Assembly (NCBI GenBank): GCA_963966185.1
Contig: CAWZYM010000295.1
Span: 1,328,501-1,392,500 of the forward strand
Direction of reading: 5' to 3'
Length of the DNA stretch: 64,000 nt
Origin: Rhabditoides inermis
Lineage: Eukaryota; Nematoda; Chromadorea; Rhabditida; Rhabditidae
Shown here: piece by piece, positions 1-9,238 of the stretch
How positions within the stretch are numbered: position 1 is the first letter of the stretch
Layout of the letters: every line of letters starts with the position of its first letter
The notes under the pieces: model-generated
The model's database searches: none
What the model was told of the DNA's origin: nothing
What the model saw: only the letters and a program-made list of their open reading frames with translations
Made by a program: the position numbers and the translations under genes

Positions 1-58
1 ATAAAGTCTCAGGATAAACTCTCAGAAAAAGTCTGAGGATAATCTCGCAGGATGAAGT

Positions 59-88
59 CTCAGGATAAACTTTCAGAGAAAGTCTGAG
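59..88. repeat. Recurrent dyad in the satellite (hairpin-capable)
   Basis: The inner arms ACTTTC and GAAAGT flank a 3-base loop AGA (69-83). Outer arms CTCAG (59-63) and CTGAG (84-88) can pair around a 5-base bulge. The motif recurs dozens of times across the window at fixed positions in each higher-order repeat. It may have begun as a partial inverted monomer. It could form a cruciform in single-stranded or supercoiled DNA. Whether it matters biologically is unknown. Confidence 0.6.
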
Positions 89-410
89 GATAATCTCTCA
101 GGATAAACTCTCAGGATAAACACAGGATAAACTCTCAGGATGAAGCCTCAAGATAAAGTCTCAGGACAAACACAGAATAAACTCTCAGGATAAACTTACA
201 GGATAAACTCTCAGGATAAACTCTCAGGATAAACTCTCAGGAAAAAAGTCTCAGGATAAAATCTCAGGTGAACTCAGGATAAACTCTCATTACAAACTCA
301 AGACAACACAGGATAAACTTTCAGAAAAAAAACTTCCAGAATAAACTCTCAGGATGAACTTTCAGGATAAACTTTACAGGATAAACTCTCAGGATAAACT
401 CTCAGGATAA

Positions 411-420
411 ACATTTAGGC
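411..420 (+). repeat. Higher-order repeat marker ACATTTAGGC
   Basis: This rare monomer variant is seen ten times, at 411, 6007, 15732, 20182, 25471, 28837, 35181, 38085, 41004 and 42137. The spacings give the repeat lengths 5,596, 4,450, 5,289, 3,366, 2,904, 2,919 and 1,133. None was seen after 42.2 kb. Confidence 0.85.
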
Positions 421-1657
421 TAAACTTTCAGGATAAACTCTCAGGATGAACTTTCAGGATAAACTTTCAGGATAAACTCTCAGGATAAACTCTCAGGATA
501 AACTCTCAGGATAAACTCTCAGGATAAAGTCTCAGGATAAACTTTCAGGATAAACTCTCAGGATAAACTCTTAAGATAAACTCTCAGGATAAACTCTCAG
601 GATAAACTCTCAGGATAAAGTCTCAGGATAAACTTTCAGAGAAAGTCTGAGGATAATCTCGCTGGATGAAGTCTCAGGATAAACTTTCAGAGAAAGTCTG
701 AGGATAATCTCTCAGGATAAACTCTCAGGATAAACACAGGATAAACTCTCAGGATGAAGCCTCAAGATAAAGTCTCAGGACAAACACAGAATAAACTCTC
801 AGGATAAACTTTCAGGATAAACTCTCAGGATAAACTCTCAGGATAAAGTCTCAGGAAAAAGTCTCAGGATAAAATTTCAGGTGAACTCAGGATAAACTCT
901 CATTACAAACTCAAGACAACACAGGATAAACTTTCAGAAAAAAAACTTACAGAATAAACTCTCAGGATGAACTTTCAGGATAAACTTTCAGGATAAACTC
1001 TCAGGATAAACTCTCAGGATAAACTCTCAGGATAAACTCTCAGAATAAACTCTCAGAATAAACTCTCAGGATAAACTCTCAGGATAAAGTCTCAGGATAA
1101 ACTCTCAAGATAAACTCTCAGGATAAACTTTCAGGATAAACTCTTAGGATAAACTCTCAGGATAAAGTCTCAGGATGAACTCTCAGGATAAACTCTCAGG
1201 ATAAACTCTCAAAATAAACTCTCAGAATAAACTTTCAGGATAAACTCTTAGGATAAACTCTCAGGATAAACTCTCAGGATGAAGCCTCAAGATAAAGTGT
1301 CAGGATAAACACAGGATAAACTTCCAGGATAAACTCCCAGGATAAACTTTCAGGATAAACTCTCAGGATAAACTCTCAGGATAAAGTCTCAGGATAAACT
1401 TTCAAAGAAAGTCTGAGGAAAATCTCTCAGGATGAACTCTCAGGATAAACACAGGAGAAACTTTCAGGATGAACTTTCAGGAGAAACTCTCAGGATAAAC
1501 TCTCAGGATAAAGTTTCAGGATAAACACAGGATAAACTCTCAGGAGAAACTTTCAGGAGAAACTCTCAGGATAAACTCTCAGGATAAAGTCTCAGGATAA
1601 AGTCTCAGGATAAAATCTCAGGACAACTCAGGATAAACTCTCATTACAAACTCAAGA

Positions 1658-1666
1658 CAACACAGG
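1658..1666. repeat. Target-site duplication, left of copy 1
   Basis: CAACACAGG directly precedes the transposon and recurs directly after it at 2218-2226. The same 9-mer is single at uninserted sites such as 304-312 and 917-925. Confidence 0.85.
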
Positions 1667-1682
1667 TAGGGACCACAATGAG
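1667..1682 (+). repeat. Left terminal inverted repeat, copy 1
   Basis: The left terminus is TAGGGACCACAATGAG. It pairs with the right terminus over 12 positions with one mismatch. After a 2-base gap (CG extra on the right) it pairs over TGAG as well. Confidence 0.88.
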
Positions 1683-1851
1683 ATTTTCAAATATTTGGAT
1701 ATGGTATAGCAATGAGTTCATAAATGTGGTCCATTTGAAGCTGATTTCAAAAATATATAATGCTCGTAGGGTTCATCGTTCACATTGCGCTCTAATTCCG
1801 CACGGCGCCGCGCATTCGAGCGCGCGCTCACATAGAGAAAGTGCGACAGAG

Positions 1852-1888
1852 GGCGGCTAGATCAAAGCACTGATGACGTCATCGATAG
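1852..1888 (+). repeat. Internal direct repeat of the transposon, left unit
   Basis: GGCGGCTAGAT is followed by an A-rich spacer and TGACGTCATCG. It is repeated in diverged form at 2009-2044. The TGACGTCA palindrome lies at 1874-1881. Being paired, it could be a sub-terminal binding site (for a transposase or a host bZIP factor), but that is inference. Confidence 0.7.
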
Positions 1889-2008
1889 TTGAATAATAAA
1901 CATATTCGTTTATATTAGTATCACTAGGTTTTGTTTGACTGTAATCGATAAGTACTCGATGAAATACGTCTCTCATGTTAGCATTTTTCATTACTCACTT
2001 TTAGCGAT

Positions 2009-2044
2009 GGCGGCTAGATGAAAGAAATATGACGTCATCGTATC
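2009..2044 (+). repeat. Internal direct repeat of the transposon, right unit
   Basis: This is the second unit: GGCGGCTAGAT, AAAG, then TGACGTCATCG, with TGACGTCA at 2030-2037. It starts 157 bp after the left unit. A smaller related pair, TCACTTTTAGCGAT (1995-2008) and TCACTTTTTACCGAT (2043-2057), overlaps it. Confidence 0.7.
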
Positions 2045-2199
2045 ACTTTTTACCGATTTTCACTACTTTACAGGGTACATGATCCCATAAAAAGTATACC
2101 GTTAGAACCAGCGCGAATTGGCGAATCGTTCTATGCTAATTAGAGCACGTCATGTGTTCAGTGAGAAAATGTTACATGATTTCGCCGGGCTCTCTGCAA

Positions 2200-2217
2200 C
2201 TCACGTTGTGGTTCCTA
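2200..2217 (-). repeat. Right terminal inverted repeat, copy 1
   Basis: The right terminus is the inverted partner of the left end. Read on the - strand it is TAGGAACCACAACGTGAG. Confidence 0.88.
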
Positions 2218-2226
2218 CAACACAGG
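2218..2226. repeat. Target-site duplication, right of copy 1
   Basis: CAACACAGG follows the transposon and is a perfect repeat of 1658-1666. The satellite then resumes as ATAAACTTTCAG, exactly as at uninserted sites. Confidence 0.85.
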
Positions 2227-2608
2227 ATAAACTTTCAGAAAAAAAACTTCCAGAAAAAACTCTAAGGATGAACTTTCAGAACAAAATTTCAGGATAAACT
2301 TTCAGAATAAACTCTCAGCATAAACTCTCAGGATAAACTCTCAGGATGAAGTCTCAGGATAAAATCTCAGGACAACTCAGGATAAACTTTCATTACAAAC
2401 TCCAGACAACACAAGATAAACTTTCAGGATAAACTTCCAGGATAATCTCTCAGGATAAACTCTCAGGATAAACACGGGATAAACTCTCAGGATAAACTTT
2501 CAGGACAAACTCTCAGAAAAAAACTCTCAGGATGAACTTTCAGGATAAACTTTCAGGATAAAGTCTCAGGATAAACTTTCAGGGTAAAGTCTCAGGATAA
2601 ACTCTCAG

Positions 2609-4056
2609 GATAAAGTCTCAGGATGAACTCTCAGGATAAACTCTCAGGATAAACTCTCAAAATAAACTCTCAGAATAAACTTTCAGGATAAACTCTTAGG
2701 ATAAACTCTCAGGATAAACTCTCAGGATGAAGCCTCAAGATAAAGTGTCAGGATAAACACAGGATAAACTTCCAGGATAAACTCCCAGGATAAACTTTCA
2801 GGATAAACTCTCAGGATAAACTCTCAGGATAAAGTCTCAGGATAAACTTTCAAAGAAAGTCTGAGGAAAATCTCTCAGGATGAACTCTCAGGATAAACAC
2901 AGGAGAAACTTTCAGGATGAACTTTCAGGAGAAACTCTCAGGATAAACTCTCAGGATAAAGTTTCAGGATGAACACAGGATAAACTCTCAGGAGAAACTT
3001 TCAGGAGAAACTCTCAGGATAAACTCTCAGGATAAAGTCTCAGGATAAAGTCTCAGGATAAAATCTCAGGACAACTCAGGATAAACTCTCATTACAAACT
3101 CAAGACAACACAGGTAGGGACCACAATGAGATTTTCAAATATTTGGATATGGTATAGCAATGAGTTCATAAATGTGGTCCATTTGAAGCTGATTTCAAAA
3201 ATATATAATGCTCGTAGGGTTCATCGTTCACATTGCGCTCTAATTCCGCACGGCGCCGCGCATTCGAGCGCGCGCTCACATAGAGAAAGTGCGACAGAGG
3301 GCGGCTAGATCAAAGCACTGATGACGTCATCGATAGTTGAATAACAAACATATTCGTTTATATTAGTATCACTAGGTTTTGTTTGACTGTAATCGATAAG
3401 TACTCGATGAAATACGTCTCTCATGTTAGCATTTTTCATTACTCACTTTTAGCGATGGCGGCTAGATGAAAGAAATATGACGTCATCGTATCACTTTTTA
3501 CCGATTTTCACTACTTTACAGGGTACATGATCCCATAAAAAGTATACCGTTAGAACCAGCGCGAATTGGCGAATCGTTCTATGCTAATTAGAGCACGTCA
3601 TGTGTTCAGTGAGAAAATGTTACATGATTTCGCCGGGCTCTCTGCAACTCACGTTGTGGTTCCTACAACACAGGATAAACTTTCAGAAAAAAAACTTCCA
3701 GAAAAAACTCTAAGGATGAACTTTCAGAACAAAATTTCAGGATAAACTCTCAGAATAAACTCTCAGCATAAACTCTCAGGATAAACTCTCAGGATGAAGT
3801 CTCAGGATAAAATCTCAGGACAACTCAGGATAAACTTTCATTACAAACTCCAGACAACACAAGATAAACTTTCAGGATAAACTTCCAGGATAATCTCTCA
3901 GGATAAACTCTCAGGATAAACACGGGATAAACTCTCAGGATAAACTTTCAGGACAAACTCTCAGAAAAAAACTCTCAGGATGAACTTTCAGGATAAACTT
4001 TCAGGATAAAGTCTCAGGATAAACTTTCAGGGTAAAGTCTCAGGATAAACTCTCAG
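2609..4056 (+). repeat. 1,448-bp tandem duplication spanning the transposon, unit 2
   Basis: This is the second unit of the tandem pair. It matches unit 1 at an offset of 1,448 bp, including the transposon at 3115-3665. Scattered single-base differences are visible, for example GATGAACACAGG near 2,968 where unit 1 has GATAAACACAGG. Similarity ends near 4,057, where the sequence goes on with a different monomer order. Confidence 0.8.
3115..3665. mobile_element. Non-autonomous TIR transposon, copy 2
   Basis: This is a full-length 551-bp copy with the same ends and the same flanking CAACACAGG duplication as copy 1. By eye it differs from copy 1 by one substitution (C at 3345, in the stretch after the first TGACGTCATCG). 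It lies on the 1,448-bp tandem duplication, so it arose by segmental copying rather than by its own insertion. Confidence 0.88.
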
Positions 4057-7000
4057 GATAAAGTCTCAGGATAAACTCTCAGGATAAACTCTCAGAATAA
4101 ACTCTCAAGATAAACTCTCAGGATAAACTTTCAGGATAAACTCTTAGGATAAACTCTCAGGATAAACTCTCAAGATAAACTCTCAGGATAAACTTTCAGG
4201 ATAAACTCTTAGGATAAACTCTCAGGATAAACTCTCAGGATAAAGTCTCAGGATAAACTTTCAAAGAAAGTCTGAGAAAAATCTCTCAGGATGAACTCTC
4301 AGGATAAACACAGGATAAACTTTCAGGATGAACTTTCAGGAGAAACTCTCAGGAGAAACTCTCAGGATAAAGTCTCAGGATAAACACAGGATAAACTCTC
4401 AGGAGAAACTTTCTGGAGAAACTCTCAGGATAAACTCTCAGGATAAAGTCTCAGGATAAAGTCTCAGGATAAAATCTCAGGACAACTCAGGATAAACTCT
4501 CATTACAAACTCAAGACAACACAGGATAAACTTTCAGAAAAAAAACTTCCAGAAAAAACTCTAAGGATGAACTTTCAGAACAAAATTTCAGGATAAACTC
4601 TCAGAATAAACTCTCAGCATAAACTCTCAGGATAAACTCTCAGGATGAAGTCTCAGGATAAAATCTCAGGACAACTCAGGATAAACTTTCATTACAAACT
4701 CCAGACAACACAAGATAAACTTTCAGGATAAACTTCCAGGATAAACTTTCAGGATAAACTCTCAGGATAAACTCTCAGGATGAACTTTCAGGATAAACTC
4801 TCAGGATAAACTTTCAGGATAAACTCTCAGGATAAACACAGGATAAACTCTCAGGATAAACTTTCAGGACAAACTTTCAGAGAAAGTCTGAGGATAATCT
4901 CTCAGGATAAACTCTCAGGATAAACTTTCAGGACAAACTCTCAGAAAAAAACTCTCAGGATGAACTTTCAGGATAAACTTTCAGGATAAACTCCCAGGAT
5001 AAACTTTCAGGATAAACTCTCAGGATAAACTCTCAGGATAAAGACTCAGGATAAACTTTCAGAGAAAGTCTGCGAATATTCTCTCAGGATAAACTCTCAG
5101 GATAAACACAGGATAAACTCTCAGGATGAAGCCTCAAGATAAAGTGTCAGGATAAACACAGGATAAACTTCCAGGATAATCTCCCAGGATAAACTTTCAG
5201 GATAAACTCGCAGGATAAACTCTCAGGATAAAGTCTCAGGATAAACTTTCAAAGAAAGTCTGAGGAAAATCTCTCAGGATGAACTCTCAGGAAAAACACA
5301 GGATAAACTTTCAGGATGAACTTTCAGGATAAACTCTCAGGATAAACTCTCAGGAAAAAGTCTCAGGATAAACACAGGATAAACTCTCAGGAGAAACTTT
5401 CAGGAGAAACTCTCAGGATAAACTCTCAGGATAAAGTCTCAGGATAAAGTCTCAGGATAAAATCTCAGGACAACTCAGGATAAACTCTCAGGATAAACTC
5501 TCAGGATAAAGTCTCAGGATAAACTTTCAGGATAAACTCTCAGGATAAACTCTCAAGATAAACTCTCAGGATAAACTCTCAGGATAAACTCTCAGGATAA
5601 AGTCTCAGGATAAACTTTCAGAAAAAGTCTGAGGATAATCTCGCAGGATGAAGTCTCAGGATAAACTTTCAGAGAAAGTCTGAGGATAATCTCTCAGGAT
5701 AAACTCTCAGGATAAACACAGGATAAACTCTCAGGATGAAGCCTCAAGATAAAGTCTCAGGACAAACACAGAATAAACTCTCAGGATAAACTTACAGGAT
5801 AAACTCTCAGGATAAACTCTCAGGATAAACTCTCAGGAAAAAAGTCTCAGGATAAAATCTCAGGTGAACTCAGGATAAACTCTCATTACAAACTCAAGAC
5901 AACACAGGATAAACTTTCAGAAAAAAAACTTCCAGAATAAACTCTCAGGATGAACTTTCAGGATAAACTTTACAGGATAAACTCTCAGGATAAACTCTCA
6001 GGATAAACATTTAGGCTAAACTTTCAGGATAAACTCTCAGGATGAACTTTCAGGATAAACTTTCAGGATAAACTCTCAGGATAAACTCTCAGGATAAACT
6101 CTCAGGATAAACTCTCAGGATAAAGTCTCAGGATAAACTTTCAGGATAAACTCTCAGGATAAACTCTTAAGATAAACTCTCAGGATAAACTCTCAGGATA
6201 AACTCTCAGGATAAAGTCTCAGGATAAACTTTCAGAGAAAGTCTGAGGATAGTCTCGCTGGATGAAGTCTCAGGATAAACTTTCAGAGAAAGTCTGAGGA
6301 TAATCTCTCAGGATAAACTCTCAGGATAAACACAGGATAAACTCTCAGGATGAAGCCTCAAGATAAAGTCTCAGGACAAACACAGAATAAACTCTCAGGA
6401 TAAACTTTCAGGATAAACTCTCAGGATAAACTCTCAGGATAAATTCTCAGGAAAAAGTCTCAGGATAAAATTTCAGGTGAACTCAGGATAAACTCTCATT
6501 ACAAACTCAAGACAACACAGGATAAACTTTCAGAAAAAAAAACTTCCAGAATAAACTCTCAGGATGAACTTTCAGGATAAACTTTCAGGATAAACTCTTA
6601 GAATAAACTCTCAGGATAAACTCTCAGGATAAACTCTCAGAATAAACTCTCAGAATAAACTCTCAGGATAAACTCTCAGGATAAAGTCTCAGGATAAACT
6701 CTCAAGATAAACTCTCAGGATAAACTTTCAGGATAAACTCTTAGGATAAACTCTCAGGATAAAGTCTCAGGATGAACTCTCAGGATAAACTCTCAGGATA
6801 AACTCTCAAAATAAACTCTCAGAATAAACTTTCAGGATAAACTCTTAGGATAAACTCTCAGGATAAACTCTCAGGATGAAGCCTCAAGATAAAGTGTCAG
6901 GATAAACACAGGATAAACTTCCAGGATAAACTCCCAGGATAAACTTTCAGGATAAACTCTCAGGATAAACTCTCAGGATAAAGTCTCAGGATAAACTTTC

Positions 7001-7263
7001 AAAGAAAGTCTGAGGAAAATCTCTCAGGATGAACTCTCAGGATAAACACAGGAGAAACTTTCAGGATGAACTTTCAGGAGAAACTCTCAGGATAAACTCT
7101 CAGGATAAAGTTTCAGGATAAACACAGGATAAACTCTCAGGAGAAACTTTCAGGAGAAACTCTCAGGATAAACTCTCAGGATAAAGTCTCAGGATAAAGT
7201 CTCAGGATAAAATCTCAGGACAACTCAGGATAAACTCTCATTACAAACTCAAGACAACACAGG

Positions 7264-7814
7264 TAGGGACCACAATGAGATTTTCAAATATTTGGATATG
7301 GTATAGCAATGAGTTCATAAATGTGGTCCATTTGAAGCTGATTTCGAAAATATATAATGCTCGTAGGGTTCATCGTTCACATTGCGCTCTAATTCCGCAC
7401 GGCGCCGCGCATTCGAGCGCGCGCTCACATAGAGAAAGTGCGACAGAGGGCGGCTAGATCAAAGCACTGATGACGTCATCGATAGTTGAATAATAAACAT
7501 ATTCGTTTATATTAGTATCACTAGGTTTTGTTTGACTGTAATCGATAAGTACTCGATGAAATACGTCTCTCATGTTAGCATTTTTCACTACTCACTTTTA
7601 GCGATGGCGGCTAGATGAAAGAAATATGACGTCATCGTATCACTTTTTACCGATTTTCACTACTTTACAGGGTACATGATCCCATAAAAAGTATACCGTT
7701 AGAACCAGCGCGAATTGGCGAATCGTTCTATGCTAATTAGAGCACGTCATGTGTTCAGTGAGAAAATGTTACATGATTTCGCCGGGCTCTCTGCAACTCA
7801 CGTTGTGGTTCCTA
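7264..7814. mobile_element. Non-autonomous TIR transposon, copy 3
   Basis: This full-length 551-bp copy is the counterpart of copy 1 at +5,597 bp. Differences seen from copy 1 are G at 7346 and C at 7588. The C at 7588 is shared with copy 4 only. The flanking CAACACAGG duplication is intact on both sides. Confidence 0.88.
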
Positions 7815-8687
7815 CAACACAGGATAAACTTTCAGAAAAAAAACTTCCAGAAAAAACTCTAAGGATGAACTTTCAGAACAAAATTTCAGGATAAACTCTC
7901 AGAATAAACTCTCAGCATAAACTCTCAGGATAAACTCTCAGGATGAAGTCTCAGGATAAAATCTCAGGACAACTCAGGATAAACTTTCATTACAAACTCC
8001 AGACAACACAAGATAAACTTTCAGGATAAACTTCCAGGATAATCTCTCAGGATAAACTCTCAGGATAAACACGGGATAAACTCTCAGGATAAACTTTCAG
8101 GACAAACTCTCAGAAAAAAACTCTCAGGATGAACTTTCAGGATAAACTTTCAGGATAAAGTCTCAGGATAAACTTTCAGGGTAAAGTCTCAGGATAAACT
8201 CTCAGGATAAAGTCTCAGGATAAACTCTCAGGATAAACTCTCAGAATAAACTCTCAAGATAAACTCTCAGGATAAACTTTCAGGATAAACTCTTAGGATA
8301 AACTCTCAGGATAAACTCTCAAGATAAACTCTCAGGATAAACTTTCAGGATAAACTCTTAGGATAAACTCTCAGGATAAACTCTCAGGATAAAGTCTCAG
8401 GATAAACTTTCAAAGAAAGTCTGAGGAAAATCTCTCAGGATGAACTCTCAGGATAAACACAGGATAAACTTTCAGGATGAACTTTCAGGAGAAACTCTCA
8501 GGAGAAACTCTCAGGATAAAGTCTCAGGATAAAGTTTCAGGATAAACACAGGATAAACTCTCAGGAGAAACTTTCAGGAGAAACTCTCAGGATAAACTCT
8601 CAGGATAAAGTCTCAGGATAAAGTCTCAGGATAAAATCTCAGGACAACTCAGGATAAACTCTCATTACAAACTCAAGACAACACAGG

Positions 8688-9238
8688 TAGGGACCACAAT
8701 GAGATTTTCAAATATTTGGATATGGTATAGCAATGAGTTCATAAATGTGGTCCATTTGAAGCTGATTTCAAAAATATATAATGCTCGTAGGGTTCATCGT
8801 TCACATTGCGCTCTAATTCCGCACGGCGCCGCGCATTCGAGCGCGCGCTCACATAGAGAAAGTGCGACAGAGGGCGGCTAGATCAAAGCACTGATGACGT
8901 CATCGATAGTTGAATAATAAACATATTCGTTTATATTAGTATCACTAGGTTTTGTTTGACTGTAATCGATAAGTACTCGATGAAATACGTCTCTCATGTT
9001 AGCATTTTTCACTACTCACTTTTAGCGATGGCGGCTAGATGAAAGAAATATGACGTCATCGTATCACTTTTTACCGATTTTCACTACTTTACAGGGTACA
9101 TGATCCCATAAAAAGTATACCGTTAGAACCAGCGCGATTTGGCGAATCGTTCTATGCTAATTAGAGCACGTCATGTGTTCAGTGAGAAAATGTTACATGA
9201 TTTCGCCGGGCTCTCTGCAACTCACGTTGTGGTTCCTA
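8688..9238. mobile_element. Non-autonomous TIR transposon, copy 4
   Basis: This full-length 551-bp copy has C at 9012 (the same position as 7588 in copy 3) and T at 9138. The shared base groups copies 3 and 4 against all others. The left flank is a mosaic of two repeat types with a switch near 8,521-8,546. That fits its formation by unequal crossover from a copy-3-like ancestor. Confidence 0.88.

Larger units (their letters stand above)
1667..2217. mobile_element. Non-autonomous TIR transposon (MITE-like), copy 1
   Basis: This 551-bp insertion is unlike the satellite around it. Its ends are inverted repeats: the left end reads TAGGGACCACAATGAG and the right end, reverse-complemented, reads TAGGAACCACAACGTGAG. 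A direct repeat CAACACAGG flanks it on both sides (1658-1666 and 2218-2226), while the uninterrupted satellite elsewhere has this 9-mer once. That is a target-site duplication. Nine bases fits Mutator-like elements; 8 (hAT-like) cannot be excluded because of one ambiguous base at the edge. No transposase is encoded. The longest frame is 60 codons and looks accidental. Inside are a CpG-rich patch, a TATATAA at 1754-1760 and a diverged internal direct repeat. The family is not recognised by name. Confidence 0.88.
1161..2608 (+). repeat. 1,448-bp tandem duplication spanning the transposon, unit 1
   Basis: The unit contains about 500 bp of satellite, the 551-bp transposon and about 390 bp of satellite. 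It begins near the monomer series GTCTCAGGATGAACTCTC and repeats at 2609. The duplication includes the transposon and both flanks, so it was a segmental event rather than two insertions. The endpoints are approximate. Confidence 0.8.
1..5596 (+). repeat. 5.6-kb higher-order repeat, copy 1
   Basis: This block recurs at an offset of 5,596-5,597 bp. The variant ACATTTAGGC at 411 reappears at 6007, the CTCGCAGG variant at 44 reappears at 5640, and the first transposon at 1667 reappears at 7264. The two copies match closely to about 4,985 (10,560 in copy 2) and then follow different satellite sequence. The block contains two full-length transposons at 1667 and 3115. From 3,666 to 5,596 it holds only satellite. 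That part includes a GCGAATATTC variant near 5,072, which also appears in later repeats. Confidence 0.85.

Noticed and set aside
69..83. Hairpin ACTTTCAGAGAAAGT as a transcription terminator or attenuator.
   Set aside because: It has no T-run after the stem and no adjacent gene, and it recurs dozens of times as part of the satellite.
1..1657. A CRISPR-like array, because of regularly repeated short units.
   Set aside because: The units are contiguous 13-mers with no unique spacers, and no cas genes are present.
1754..1760. TATATAA in the transposon as a promoter TATA box.
   Set aside because: There is a single AT-rich match with no initiator, start site or gene downstream. It is not enough to call a promoter.
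1678..1860. A 60-codon open frame in the transposon, repeated at 3126, 7275, 8699 and 16934, as a possible gene.
   Set aside because: It starts inside the left terminal repeat, has no recognisable domain, and its repetition only reflects copying of the element. Copy 6 has lost the ATG (A at 12487) with no sign of constraint, and copy 5 is cut off.
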